Below are positions 52,467 to 61,873 of a stretch of 64,000 nt of DNA, in pieces (position 1 is the first letter of the stretch; the number at the start of each line of letters is the position of its first letter). Both the position numbers and the translations under genes were made by a program. Source of the stretch: CAZLIC01 sp964559535 (GTDB taxonomy: Bacteria; Pseudomonadota; Alphaproteobacteria; Rhodobacterales; Rhodobacteraceae); assembly GCA_964559535.1 (NCBI GenBank), contig CAZLIC010000012.1:1-64000 (forward strand), written 5' to 3'. The notes under the pieces are model-generated. The model was given only the letters and a program-made list of their open reading frames with translations. It did not search any database and was not told the origin of the DNA.

Positions 52467-52580
52467 CTTCCGTCTCCTGTCGCGCACGGGCCCCGTGCCC
52501 GCTGTGACCATGGCTGTATTCCTGCGCAGACACCGAAAAAATGACTTGATTCACGCGACACTCATGCGCAACACGCACGA

Positions 52581-53480
52581 ATGGACATGCCCGATCTTCG
52601 CCTGTTGCAAGACGTCGCCCGGCTGGGAAGCTTTGCCGCCGCGGCGCGCCTGCGCAACACCGACCCATCCTCGATCAGCCGCGCGGTTGCGGCCGCAGAA
52701 GACCTGCTGGGGCTGCGCGTGTTCCAGCGGACCACCCGCAGCCTGTCGCTGACCGAAGCGGGAGAGGCCTATCTGTCCCGCGCCATACCGCTGGTCGAGG
52801 AACTGGCGGCACTGACCGAACAGGCGCGCAGCATCTCGGCCGAACCGGAGGGCGTCTTGCGGATGACGTCGTCGGTCACTTTCGGGCAGCGGATCATCGT
52901 TCCGCTTCTGCCTGCTTTTCGCGCACGCTACCCAAGGATCGGCGTGGAAGGGCTTTTTACCGATGCCAATCTGGATCTGGTGGCCGACCGGATGGATCTG
53001 GCAGTCCGGCTTGCGCCCACCGTCGAAGGCGATGTGATTGCCGCACGTCTGATGAACACCCGGTACCGCGTTGTCGCGGCACCCGGCTATCTCGCGGCCG
53101 CACCACCGCTGGACCGCCCGGTCGACCTGAAGCATCACCGGGTGCTTCTGTTCGCGCTGCGGGCGTTCCGACAGCACTGGCGCTTTCGCGACGTTGGCGG
53201 CAGCGTGACCGAGGTGCCGGTTCAGGGCGACATCACGCTTTCACCCGCCGGAATGCTGCGCGATGCCGCGATCAGCGGCCTTGGACCTGCGCTTCTTGCG
53301 GACTGGCTGGTGGACGACGACATCCGCGCGGGCCGCCTGACCCGCTGCCTTGCCGCCTGGGATGCCACGGCCACCACGTTTGATACCGGTGTCTGGGCCG
53401 TGTACCCCAGCCGCCCGTTTCTTCCAGGCAAGGTACGCGCGATGATCGACTTTCTACGCGGTGCAATCGCGCCCCCTTGA
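52581..53480 (+). CDS. LysR-family transcriptional regulator
   Basis: 299 residues. N-terminal winged HTH: MDMPDLRLLQDVARLGSFAA, SSISRAVAAAEDLLGLRVFQRTTRSLSLTEAGE. C-terminal substrate-binding domain from about residue 90 (GVLRMTSSVTFGQRIIVPLLPAF). Divergent orientation makes the AhpD-like gene the most likely target. The RND efflux operon starts 57 bp downstream on the same strand and could be affected by read-through. Confidence 0.92.
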   Translation: MDMPDLRLLQDVARLGSFAAAARLRNTDPSSISRAVAAAEDLLGLRVFQRTTRSLSLTEAGEAYLSRAIPLVEELAALTEQARSISAEPEGVLRMTSSVTFGQRIIVPLLPAFRARYPRIGVEGLFTDANLDLVADRMDLAVRLAPTVEGDVIAARLMNTRYRVVAAPGYLAAAPPLDRPVDLKHHRVLLFALRAFRQHWRFRDVGGSVTEVPVQGDITLSPAGMLRDAAISGLGPALLADWLVDDDIRAGRLTRCLAAWDATATTFDTGVWAVYPSRPFLPGKVRAMIDFLRGAIAPP

Positions 53481-53537
53481 CCCAACCCATGATTCTGTGG
53501 GCGTCTTTGGCGGGTCATGCCCGGGTAGAGGTCAAAG

Positions 53538-54590
53538 ATGCCATCGCGCCACCTCTTCTTGCCGGTCCTGCTGGCCGCTTCGGCGGCCGCGGCCGATCAA
53601 CCGCTGACGGTCAAGGCCGTAACGGCCCGGGCGGAACCGGCCTTCATGACCTTTGCACTCACGGGTGCGGTCGAAGCCAGCGAGACGGTGCCGACGGGAT
53701 TCCGTTCAGGCGGAAGGGTCATCGAGGTTCCGGTGGATGTGGGAGAACGGGTCGAGGCGGGGCAGCTTGTCGCACAGGTGGATGCGGCCCAGGCCGCGGC
53801 GGCCGAACGGTCGGCGACTGCCCAGTTGACGGCCGCCGAGGCCGGACTTCGGCAGGCCCAGCAGGCGCGGGACCGGGCCGCTGGCCTGACGGAACGCGGC
53901 GCGGGCACGCGGGCCGACCTGGATGCCGCCGACGAGGCCCTGATCTCGGCCCGGTCACTGCGCGATCAGGCCGAAGCCGCTTTGGCCAAGGCACGCCAGG
54001 CGGTCCGCGACACGCGCCTTGTGGCGCCGGTGGCCGGCATCGTGACCGAGCGGATGGCCGAGCCCGGGCAGGTGGTCGGCCCGGCGCAGACTGTGGTCAC
54101 GATTGCCCGCGACGGGCTGCGCGAGGTGGTCTTCCATGCGCCGGATACACCGGACCTGGACGGCTTTCTGGGCCAGTCTGTTCCGCTGCGGTCGTTCGAC
54201 ATACCCCCGGTCGCGGCACAGGCAACGGTGACCGAGATTTCCCCGCTGGCAAATCCGGACACCGGAACCGTCGAGGTCCGGGCACGCATGGACGACGGAC
54301 CTGCCGCGCTGGGACTGGGCACTGCCGTGGCAAGCGAGGTGGCGCTGCTGCAGGGCACCACCGTTTCGCTGCCATGGTCGGCTCTGGCCACGCAGGGTGA
54401 TGACCCGGCCGTCTGGGTGATCGACCCGGCGACGATGGCGGTGCAGCTGACCCGGGTGACGGTCACCTTCTACACCTCGGCGACAGTCGAGGTCGCAACG
54501 GGCGTCGCCGATGGCGATATGGTGGTGACCGATGGGGCGAACCTGCTGTTTCCCGGTCGCGTTGTGCAACTGGCCGGAGACGCGCAATGA
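53538..54590 (+). CDS. RND efflux periplasmic adaptor subunit (first)
   Basis: 350 residues. Signal peptide (MPSRHLFLPVLLAASAAAAD). Membrane-fusion protein with lipoyl halves around VIEVPVDVGERVEAGQLVAQVD and DTRLVAPVAGIVTERMAEPGQVV, a coiled-coil hairpin between (AERSATAQLTAAEAGLRQAQ), and a beta-barrel. Bridges the inner-membrane pump to an outer-membrane channel. ATGA-coupled to a second adaptor, so the pump uses two. Confidence 0.9.
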   Translation: MPSRHLFLPVLLAASAAAADQPLTVKAVTARAEPAFMTFALTGAVEASETVPTGFRSGGRVIEVPVDVGERVEAGQLVAQVDAAQAAAAERSATAQLTAAEAGLRQAQQARDRAAGLTERGAGTRADLDAADEALISARSLRDQAEAALAKARQAVRDTRLVAPVAGIVTERMAEPGQVVGPAQTVVTIARDGLREVVFHAPDTPDLDGFLGQSVPLRSFDIPPVAAQATVTEISPLANPDTGTVEVRARMDDGPAALGLGTAVASEVALLQGTTVSLPWSALATQGDDPAVWVIDPATMAVQLTRVTVTFYTSATVEVATGVADGDMVVTDGANLLFPGRVVQLAGDAQ

Positions 54591-55657
54591 ATGCCGCATG
54601 CCTTTTTGCTGCCCTGCTGATTGTGGCCGCTCCGGCGCGCGCAGAAAACCCCGCGCCCGGATTGGCGCCCGCCACGGCACGCCCTGTCGTCAGCGAGGTG
54701 GTGACGGGCGAGGCACAGCGGCTTCGCAGCTTTCCGGGGTTTGTTGCGGCAACAGTGGAAACGACGCTGGCCTTTCAGACCTCGGGGCGCATCGCCACCC
54801 GGCCGGTCCAGGCGGGCGATGTGGTGCGTGCGGGCGACGTGATTGCCACGCTGGAGGAAATCACCCTGTCCGAAGATGTTGCCGCGGCCCGCGCGGCGCT
54901 TTCGGCGGTGCAGGCCGAGGCGGAACTGGCGCGGCGCAGCCTGGCGCGCATTGCCGAGTTGAACCGCCGGAACGTCGCGTCCGCGGCGCAGCTTGAGGCC
55001 GCGACAGCACAGCGCGATTCGGCCGAGGCGCGCGAGGCCGCGGCCGAAGCAGACCTGACAAGGGCCGCGGATGCCGAACAGTTCGGAACCTTGCACGCAC
55101 CCGTCGACGGCGTGATCACCGCCGTTCTGGCCGAGCCGGGGGCGGAAGCTTCACCCGGCACGGCGGTGGCGACGCTGGCCACGCGGGCCGAGCGCGAAGC
55201 GGTGATCGATCTGCCCTCTGATGTTCTGGCCATCCTGCCACCTGACGCGCAGTTCGTTGTTGCCTCCAGGCAGGAAGGTGGTGCCGTGGTCGGCGGCAGG
55301 CTGCGGCTGATCGAGCCTGTGGCGGGCACGGCCACGCGCAGCCGCCGGGTGCGCATTGCCCTTGGCGAAGGGGCCGAACGGCTGCGTCTGGGCGCACTGG
55401 TGACGGCCGCGCTGGACATGCCTGTTGCGCCGGTCATTACCGTGCCGTCGATTGCGGTGCTTCCGGCCGGGGGCGGACCGGTTGTGTGGCGCGTCGGCAG
55501 CGGCCGGGCGGCCGAACCCGTGCCGGTGGTCCTGGGGCCGGTTGTCGGCGACCGGGTGGTGGTGGTGCAGGGCCTGAACACCGGGGACGAGATCATCACG
55601 CGCGGGATCAACTCGGTCACCCAAGGCCAGATCCTGGGGAACGGGGTGCAGCCATGA
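54587..55657 (+). CDS. RND efflux periplasmic adaptor subunit (second)
   Basis: 356 residues. Signal peptide (MNAACLFAALLIVAAPARAE). Same domain order as the first adaptor: lipoyl RIATRPVQAGDVVRAGDVIATLE, coiled coil (ALSAVQAEAELARRSLARIAE), second lipoyl half GTLHAPVDGVITAVLAEPGAEASPG-like TLHAPVDGVITAVLAEPG, beta-barrel. Clearly diverged from the first adaptor. Stop overlaps the RND permease start (ATGA). Confidence 0.9.
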   Translation: MNAACLFAALLIVAAPARAENPAPGLAPATARPVVSEVVTGEAQRLRSFPGFVAATVETTLAFQTSGRIATRPVQAGDVVRAGDVIATLEEITLSEDVAAARAALSAVQAEAELARRSLARIAELNRRNVASAAQLEAATAQRDSAEAREAAAEADLTRAADAEQFGTLHAPVDGVITAVLAEPGAEASPGTAVATLATRAEREAVIDLPSDVLAILPPDAQFVVASRQEGGAVVGGRLRLIEPVAGTATRSRRVRIALGEGAERLRLGALVTAALDMPVAPVITVPSIAVLPAGGGPVVWRVGSGRAAEPVPVVLGPVVGDRVVVVQGLNTGDEIITRGINSVTQGQILGNGVQP

Positions 55658-58600
55658 GCGGGTTCAACCTGTCGGACTGGGCGCTGAAACACCGGTCGGT
55701 GGTGTGGTACCTGATCCTGGTGTCGCTGCTGGCGGGGTTCTTTGCCTACAACAACCTCGGGCGCGAGGAAGATCCTTCGTTCACCATCAAGACCATGATC
55801 ATCCGCGGCGCAATGCCCGGCGCCACCGCCGAGGAGACCCGCGAGCAGGTCACCGACCGCATCGAGAAGAAGCTTCAGGAGTTGCCAAGCCTGAAGAATA
55901 CCCGATCCGAGAGCTTTCCGGGACTGGCCGTCGTCTATGTCGACCTGGTCCCCGAGGTGCGCGGCGACGCGGTGGCGCAAACCTGGGTCCGCGTGCGCCA
56001 CATGATGGAGGACATCCGGTCCGATTTCCCCTCGGAGTTCGCGGGCTTCTCGTTCAACGACAGCTTCGGCGATGTCTACGGCAGCATCTATGCCTTCACC
56101 TATGACGGCTTCACCCCGCGCGAGATGAAGGCGCGGGTCGAAACGGTGCGCAGCGCGATCCTGACCCTGGACGATGCCGGCAAGGTCGAGATCATCGGCA
56201 CGCGCGACCCGGTGATTCATGTCGAGTTGTCGGCGCGCAAGCTTGCCGCGCTGGGGCTGGACCGGACCGCGGTGATGCAGACGCTGGCCGCGCAAAACGC
56301 CATCGTTCCTTCGGGCGTCGTGCGCACGGCCGATGAACAGATATCGGTGCGGGTCAGCGGCCAGTTCGCCTCGGCGGCCGAACTGGCCGCCGCACCTTTG
56401 CGGTCGGGCGACACCTTCTTCACGCTGGCCGACGTTGCCACCGTTTCGGATGGCTACGAAGACCCGCCGGGCGCACTGTTCCGCTTCAACGGCAAGGAGG
56501 CTCTGGGGCTTGCCGTGGGCATGCGGCAGGGCGCCAACATCCTGGCCTATGGCGAAGACCTGGATGCGCTGATGGCCCGGGTGGCGGCAGAGCTGCCCGT
56601 GGGGATCGAACTGCACAAGGTGTCTGACCAGCCGCACGTGGTGAAGGAATCGGTCGACCACTTCCTGCAGGCGCTGGTCGAGGCGGTGTTGATCGTTCTG
56701 GCCGTCAGCTTTGTATCGCTGGGCATGCGGGCGGGGCTGGTGGTGACCATGACCATTCCGCTGGTGCTGGCGATGACCTTCGTGGTGCTGGACATCATGG
56801 ACGTCACCCTGCAGCGCATTTCGCTGGGCGCGCTGATCATTGCGCTGGGCCTTCTGGTGGATGACGCGATGATCGCCATCGAGACCATGATCGCCCGGCT
56901 GGAGGCGGGTGACACGCTGGCCAAGGCCGCCTCCTATGCCTGGACCTCGATCGCCTTTCCCATGCTGTCGGGCACGCTGATTACTGTGGCAGGGTTCATT
57001 CCCATCGGCCTGAACACCTCGCAGGCCGGTGAATACACCATCTCGCTTTTCTACGTGATCGCCATTTCCCTTTTGCTCAGCTGGATCGTGGCCGTGCTGT
57101 TTGCCCCCCTCTTGGGTGCCACATTCCTGCCCGCCAAGATGGCCAAGCATCATGCCGGGCCGGGACGCCTGCGCCGGGCATTCGAAGCCGTGTTGCGGGT
57201 GGCGATGCGGGCGAAATGGGTGACCATTGCGTTCACCGTGGCGCTGTTCGGCCTGTCGATCTGGGGCATGCGGTTTGTCGAGCAGCAGTTCTTTCCGGCA
57301 TCCGACCGGCCCGAGCTGCTGATCGACGTCAACCTGCGACAGAACAGCGGCATCGGCGCCACCGACCGGAACATGCGTGCGCTGGAGACGTTCCTGGCCG
57401 GGCGGGACGACGTGGTGTTCTGGTCCGCCTACGTCGGCCGTTCGGCGCCCCGGTTCCTTCTGTCGCTGGATGCGCCCTCGCCCGCGCCGTACATGGGACA
57501 GATCGTGGTGATGACGACGGGCATCGAGGCGCGCAACACGCTGCGCGATGCCGTTCAAGCCTTCGGCGATGCGGTTCCCGGCATGGACGTCTACCCCAAG
57601 TTCATCGAACTCGGGCCGCCGGTGGGCAAGCCGGTGCAGTACCGCGTGTCGGGCCCGGACAGGGCCATCCTTCTGGAACAGGCACGGGCCGTGGCGCAGC
57701 TGATGGCGCAGGATGCGCGGCTGGGCGCCATCACCCTGGACGAGGGCGAGCCGATCCGCGTGGTGCGGGTGGTGCTGGACCAGGAACGCCTGCGCCGCAT
57801 GGGCGTGACACAGACGGACGTTGCCGAAGCACTGAACCGCCTGTTCGACGGCACGACCGTGACGCAGTTGCGCGATGGCCAGACACTGGTGGATGTGGTG
57901 GCGCGCGGCGCGCCCGAGGACCGCGGGTCGATCCAGGCCCTGCAGTCGCTGCAACTGCCCACCGCCTCGGGCATTGCCGTTCCGCTGTCGGCCTTTGCGC
58001 GGCTTGAATGGCGCACCGAGGCGCCGGTGATCCATGCGCGCGACCGCATTCCGACCATTACCGTCAAGGGTGCGGTGGTGACGAAGGACCAGCCGCCCAC
58101 CATCGTTGCCGCCCTGCAGCCTGCCGTCGACCGCATGAACGCCAATCTTCCCGCGGGCTACGCCATTGCCACCGCCGGCGTTGCCGAATCCAGTGGCGAG
58201 AGCCAGGCACCGATCATTGCCGTGGTGCCCGTGATGATGCTGGTGATGCTGACGCTGGTCATGGCGCAGATGCAGAGTTTCCGCCTGATGTTCGTGGTTC
58301 TGGCGGTGGCGCCGCTGGGGCTGATCGGGGTGGTGGCGGCGCTGGTGCCCTCGGGGGCGCCATTGGGGTTCGTGGCCATTCTGGGCGTGCTGGCGCTGAT
58401 CGGGATCCTGATCCGCAACTCGATCATCCTTGTGCACGAGATCGAAGTGCTGGTCGCCGGGGGCCGCAGCCGCTGGGACGCAGTGTTCGAGGCTTCGGAA
58501 AGCCGCGCGCGCCCCATCCTGCTGACCGCTGCCGCCGCCAGCCTGGCGTTGATCCCCATATCCTTCCAGGTGTTCTGGGGGCCCATGGCCTATGCCATGA

Positions 58601-58710
58601 TGGGCGGCATCATCGCCGGAACGCTGATCACGCTCTTGTTCGTGCCGGCCCTCTACTGCGCGGTCTTCCGGCTTTCGCCCCCAGCACCGGCGCCCTTGCC
58701 CAAGGCATGA
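55654..58710 (+). CDS. RND efflux inner-membrane permease
   Basis: 1018 residues from ATG 55654 (MSGFNLSDWALKHRSVVWYL). Twelve membrane helices are expected, with two large periplasmic loops. Proton-relay aspartates in TM4 are seen in LGLLVDDAMIAIETM; the equivalent region in the second half is GVLALIGILIRNSIILVHEI. Hydrophobe/amphiphile-type (AcrB/TriC) efflux pump with substrate unknown. No outer-membrane channel gene follows. Two adaptors upstream, as in the P. aeruginosa TriABC system. Confidence 0.94.
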   Translation: MSGFNLSDWALKHRSVVWYLILVSLLAGFFAYNNLGREEDPSFTIKTMIIRGAMPGATAEETREQVTDRIEKKLQELPSLKNTRSESFPGLAVVYVDLVPEVRGDAVAQTWVRVRHMMEDIRSDFPSEFAGFSFNDSFGDVYGSIYAFTYDGFTPREMKARVETVRSAILTLDDAGKVEIIGTRDPVIHVELSARKLAALGLDRTAVMQTLAAQNAIVPSGVVRTADEQISVRVSGQFASAAELAAAPLRSGDTFFTLADVATVSDGYEDPPGALFRFNGKEALGLAVGMRQGANILAYGEDLDALMARVAAELPVGIELHKVSDQPHVVKESVDHFLQALVEAVLIVLAVSFVSLGMRAGLVVTMTIPLVLAMTFVVLDIMDVTLQRISLGALIIALGLLVDDAMIAIETMIARLEAGDTLAKAASYAWTSIAFPMLSGTLITVAGFIPIGLNTSQAGEYTISLFYVIAISLLLSWIVAVLFAPLLGATFLPAKMAKHHAGPGRLRRAFEAVLRVAMRAKWVTIAFTVALFGLSIWGMRFVEQQFFPASDRPELLIDVNLRQNSGIGATDRNMRALETFLAGRDDVVFWSAYVGRSAPRFLLSLDAPSPAPYMGQIVVMTTGIEARNTLRDAVQAFGDAVPGMDVYPKFIELGPPVGKPVQYRVSGPDRAILLEQARAVAQLMAQDARLGAITLDEGEPIRVVRVVLDQERLRRMGVTQTDVAEALNRLFDGTTVTQLRDGQTLVDVVARGAPEDRGSIQALQSLQLPTASGIAVPLSAFARLEWRTEAPVIHARDRIPTITVKGAVVTKDQPPTIVAALQPAVDRMNANLPAGYAIATAGVAESSGESQAPIIAVVPVMMLVMLTLVMAQMQSFRLMFVVLAVAPLGLIGVVAALVPSGAPLGFVAILGVLALIGILIRNSIILVHEIEVLVAGGRSRWDAVFEASESRARPILLTAAAASLALIPISFQVFWGPMAYAMMGGIIAGTLITLLFVPALYCAVFRLSPPAPAPLPKA

Positions 58711-58719
58711 CCCGGGGCC

Positions 58720-59718
58720 CTAGGACGCGGGTGGAAGATAGCCTGAGAAAGCCGACCTTTCCCGGCGAAACGCCGAAGGCGTGGTGCCAAATCGGCGGCG
58801 GAAGGCGCGGGCAAAGACCGCGGGCGAGGTAAAGCCGGTGCGCGCGGCCACCAGCGCCAGCGGATGGCGCGTATCAACCAGCATGCGCTGCGCGGCCTGC
58901 AGCCGGATTTCCAGGAAGAATGCCCCCGGCGTGGTGGCATAGGCCGCGCGGAACAGGGTCTCCAGCCGTCGTGCCGAAAGGCCAACCGCTGCTGCAATCG
59001 CCGGAAGCGGCGGCGGCGTCTCGATCTGCTCCTCCATCGCGCGGATGGCCCGGGCCACGCGCGGATCGGCCTCGCCCGTCACCTTTGCCTGCGGCACCGT
59101 TCCCCCCGTCTGGGTCGCGATGAAACTATGCGCCACCTCCAGCGCCGTCTGCGCGCCATGCCGCTGTCCGATCAGGTGCAGCATCAGATCGAAAGCCGGG
59201 GCCGCCCCGCCGGCGGTGATCCGGTTGCCGCTGACGACAAATCGGTCGGACACCACGGTCACGGCCGGAAAGGCCACCGCAAAGTCCTCCAACTCCTCCC
59301 AGTGAGTCGTCGCCCGGTGCCCGTCCAGCAGACCGGCGCGCGCCAGCACCCAAGACCCGGTCTCGATCGCGCCAACAACCGGAACGCCCCGCGCCGCCTG
59401 ACGAATGGCACGCACGGTGGCCGCAGTGGCCACCTCGGCAATGCGGAAGCCCGCGACCACCAGCATCAGGTCGGCCCCCTCGGTCCGGACCTCGGGCCAG
59501 GCGGGAATGGTGAAGCCACAGGTCAGCGCGACCTGCGCTCGGCCCGGCGACAGGATGCGCCAGCGCCAAGCCTCGCGCCCCAGGTGCCGGTTGGCGTTGC
59601 GCAGCGGGTCCAGCACCGAGGCGACGGACAAGAGCGAGGCGTGTTCCAGCACCACAACCGAAACATCCACTACCGGCTTGTGGCGGAACTCGGCCAGAAA
59701 GTTTGCACTGGGCGCCAT
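58720..59718 (-). CDS. GlxA-type AraC-family transcriptional regulator (CdhR/GbdR-like)
   Basis: 332 residues from ATG 59718 (MAPSANFLAEFRHKPVVDVSVV); a frame start at 59778 is less likely. The N-terminal DJ-1/PfpI-like domain (VLEHASLLSVASVLDPLRNANRHLG) precedes a C-terminal AraC HTH pair (ARRLETLFRAAYATTPGAFFLEIR, LALVAARTGFTSPAVFARAFRRRFG). Members of this group (GbdR, CdhR) activate carnitine and glycine-betaine catabolism. It is divergent from the BKACE operon, 72 bp away, so it probably controls it. Confidence 0.85.
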   Translation of the reverse strand: MAPSANFLAEFRHKPVVDVSVVVLEHASLLSVASVLDPLRNANRHLGREAWRWRILSPGRAQVALTCGFTIPAWPEVRTEGADLMLVVAGFRIAEVATAATVRAIRQAARGVPVVGAIETGSWVLARAGLLDGHRATTHWEELEDFAVAFPAVTVVSDRFVVSGNRITAGGAAPAFDLMLHLIGQRHGAQTALEVAHSFIATQTGGTVPQAKVTGEADPRVARAIRAMEEQIETPPPLPAIAAAVGLSARRLETLFRAAYATTPGAFFLEIRLQAAQRMLVDTRHPLALVAARTGFTSPAVFARAFRRRFGTTPSAFRRERSAFSGYLPPAS

Positions 59719-59789
59719 GTCGAATTCGTAAATAGCAAAGCATGCCGTGGCAACTGCTGCTATCCCGGGACAACTCAAGGGGGGACAGC

Positions 59790-60704
59790 ATGCCGCTTGC
59801 CATGACCAAGGACGTCTTCATCACCTGCGCCGTCACCGGGTCGGGCGGCACGCAGGACCGCAGCCCGCATGTGCCGCGGTCGCCCGAACAGATCGCCGCC
59901 TCGGCCATCGACGCGGCCCGCGCGGGGGCGGCCATCGTACATTGCCATGTGCGCGACCCCGACACCGGCAAGCCGTCGCGCAAGCTGGAGTACTACCGCG
60001 AGGTCACCGACCGCATCCGCGCTTCCGAGGTGGACGTGGTGCTGAACCTGACCTGCGGCATGGGCGGCGACATCATTTTCGGCGACGTGGAACACCCCAT
60101 GCCGGTGGGCCCCGGCACCGACATGGTGGGCGCGACCGAGCGTGTGGCGCATGTGGCCGAGTGCCTGCCGGAAATCTGCACCATCGACTGCGGCACGATG
60201 AACTTTGCCGAGGCCGATTATGTGATGACAAACACCCCCGGCATGCTGCGCGCCATGGGCAAGATGATGACCGATCTGGGCGTGCTGCCCGAGATCGAGG
60301 CTTTCGATACTGGGCACCTTTGGCTTGCCAAGCGGCTGGTCGAAGAGGGTGTGCTGAAGTCACCGGCGCTGGTGCAACTGTGCATGGGCGTGCCGTGGGG
60401 CGCCCCGAATGACCTGAACACCTTCATGGCCATGGTGAACAACGTGCCCGAAGACTGGAACTGGTCGGCCTTCTCGCTGGGCCGCGACCAGATGGCCTAT
60501 GTGGCAGCGGCCGTGCTGGCCGGCGGCAACGTGCGCGTGGGGCTGGAAGACAACCTGTGGTTGGGCAAAGGCCAGCTGGCCACCAACGCGCAGCTGGTGG
60601 AACGGGCGGTCACGATCGTGTCGAACATGGGCGCCCGGGTGATGGGGCCAGCCGAGGTACGGGCCAAGCTTGGCCTGGTGAAGCGCGCGCCGGCGGGGGC
60701 ATAG
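59790..60704 (+). CDS. BKACE family beta-keto acid cleavage enzyme
   Basis: 304 residues from ATG 59790, with a GGGGGGA box before it (start chosen over the in-frame ATG at 59742). Metal-binding His51/His53 in HCHVRDP, then the GLEDNLW stretch with the conserved glutamate near residue 255. BKACE enzymes condense a beta-keto acid with acetyl-CoA and split it; carnitine-pathway members cleave 3-dehydrocarnitine. Beside CaiD- and acyl-CoA dehydrogenase-like genes, that substrate or a relative is likely. Confidence 0.88.
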   Translation: MPLAMTKDVFITCAVTGSGGTQDRSPHVPRSPEQIAASAIDAARAGAAIVHCHVRDPDTGKPSRKLEYYREVTDRIRASEVDVVLNLTCGMGGDIIFGDVEHPMPVGPGTDMVGATERVAHVAECLPEICTIDCGTMNFAEADYVMTNTPGMLRAMGKMMTDLGVLPEIEAFDTGHLWLAKRLVEEGVLKSPALVQLCMGVPWGAPNDLNTFMAMVNNVPEDWNWSAFSLGRDQMAYVAAAVLAGGNVRVGLEDNLWLGKGQLATNAQLVERAVTIVSNMGARVMGPAEVRAKLGLVKRAPAGA

Positions 60705-60707
60705 GCC

Positions 60708-61871
60708 ATGGACTTCGGACTGACCGACGAACAGCGCATGATCGTCGAGACGACGCGCGCCTTTGTCGAAACCGAACTTTTCCCGCACGAGCAAATGGTT
60801 GAACGCAGCGGCGTTCTGCCCGTTGAGCTGATCCGCGAGATCCAGAAAAAGGCCATCGCGGCGGGGCTTTATGCCGCGAACATGCCGGAAGAGGTGGGCG
60901 GCGCGGGGCTGGATACGCTGTCGTGGCTGCTATATGAAAAGGAACTTGGCCGGGCGAACTATGCCCTGCACTGGACCTGCGTGGCGCGACCCTCGAACAT
61001 CCTGCTGGCGGGGAACAAGGACCAGCGCGAGCGGTACCTGATGCCCTGTATCCGGGGCGAAACCTGGGATTGCCTGGCCATGACGGAACCGGGCGCCGGG
61101 TCGGACCTGCGGGGGATGAAGGCATCCGCCCGGCCCGATGGCGGCGACTGGGTGCTGAACGGCACCAAGCATTTCATTTCGCACGCCGACCTTGCCGGTT
61201 TCACCATCGCCTTCATGGCGACCGGAGAGGAACAGACAGCGCGCGGGCCGAAAAAGCTGATCACCGCCTTCTTCGTCGACAAGGGCACGCCAGGGTTCAC
61301 GGTGCGCGAAGGCTACCGCAACGTCTCGCACCGCGGCTACACCAACGCGGTGCTGGAGTTCGATGACTGCCGGGTGCCCGCCGCCAATGTGCTGGGCGAG
61401 GTGCACAAGGGCTTTGAGGTGGCGAATTCCTGGCTGGGCGCAACGCGGCTGCAGGTGGCGTCCACCTGCCTGGGCCGCGCCGAACGGGCGCTGGACCTGG
61501 CCGTGCGCTATGCGGCCGACCGTCGCCAGTTCGGCCAGCAGATCGGCAAGTTCCAGGGAGTTTCCTTCAAGCTTGCGGACATGGCGCTGGAACTGAAGGC
61601 GGCCGAGTTGCTGACGCGCGAGGCGGCGTGGAAGTACGACCGGGGCACGGTCACCGACGGCGACATGGCGATGGCCAAGCTGAAGGCGACCGAGGTTCTG
61701 GCGATGGTGGCGGACGAGGCGATCCAGATTCACGGCGGCATGGGGCTGATGGACGAGTTGCCGCTGGAACGCATCTGGCGCGATTCGCGGGTGGAGCGCA
61801 TCTGGGAGGGGACCAGCGAAATCCAGCGCCACATCATCAGCCGCGAGCTGCTGCGGCCGCACGGGGCGTGA
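60708..61871 (+). CDS. Acyl-CoA dehydrogenase
   Basis: 387 residues. FAD-binding acyl-CoA dehydrogenase: MDFGLTDEQRMIVETTRAFV, CLAMTEPGAGSDLRGM, GYTNAVLEFDDCRVPAANVLG, IHGGMGLMDELPLERIWRDSRVERIWEGTSEIQ. Similar in layout to the crotonobetainyl-CoA reductase (CaiA) group. Three bases after the BKACE stop, so same operon. Flavin oxidises or reduces a carnitine-type CoA thioester; the exact reaction is inferred. Confidence 0.9.
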   Translation: MDFGLTDEQRMIVETTRAFVETELFPHEQMVERSGVLPVELIREIQKKAIAAGLYAANMPEEVGGAGLDTLSWLLYEKELGRANYALHWTCVARPSNILLAGNKDQRERYLMPCIRGETWDCLAMTEPGAGSDLRGMKASARPDGGDWVLNGTKHFISHADLAGFTIAFMATGEEQTARGPKKLITAFFVDKGTPGFTVREGYRNVSHRGYTNAVLEFDDCRVPAANVLGEVHKGFEVANSWLGATRLQVASTCLGRAERALDLAVRYAADRRQFGQQIGKFQGVSFKLADMALELKAAELLTREAAWKYDRGTVTDGDMAMAKLKATEVLAMVADEAIQIHGGMGLMDELPLERIWRDSRVERIWEGTSEIQRHIISRELLRPHGA

Positions 61872-61873
61872 CG

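Noticed and set aside
54775..58437. 1220-residue minus-strand frame opposite the RND operon
   Set aside because: His/Gln/Arg-rich shadow translation of the opposite strand of high-GC genes. The + strand holds three clear RND genes there.
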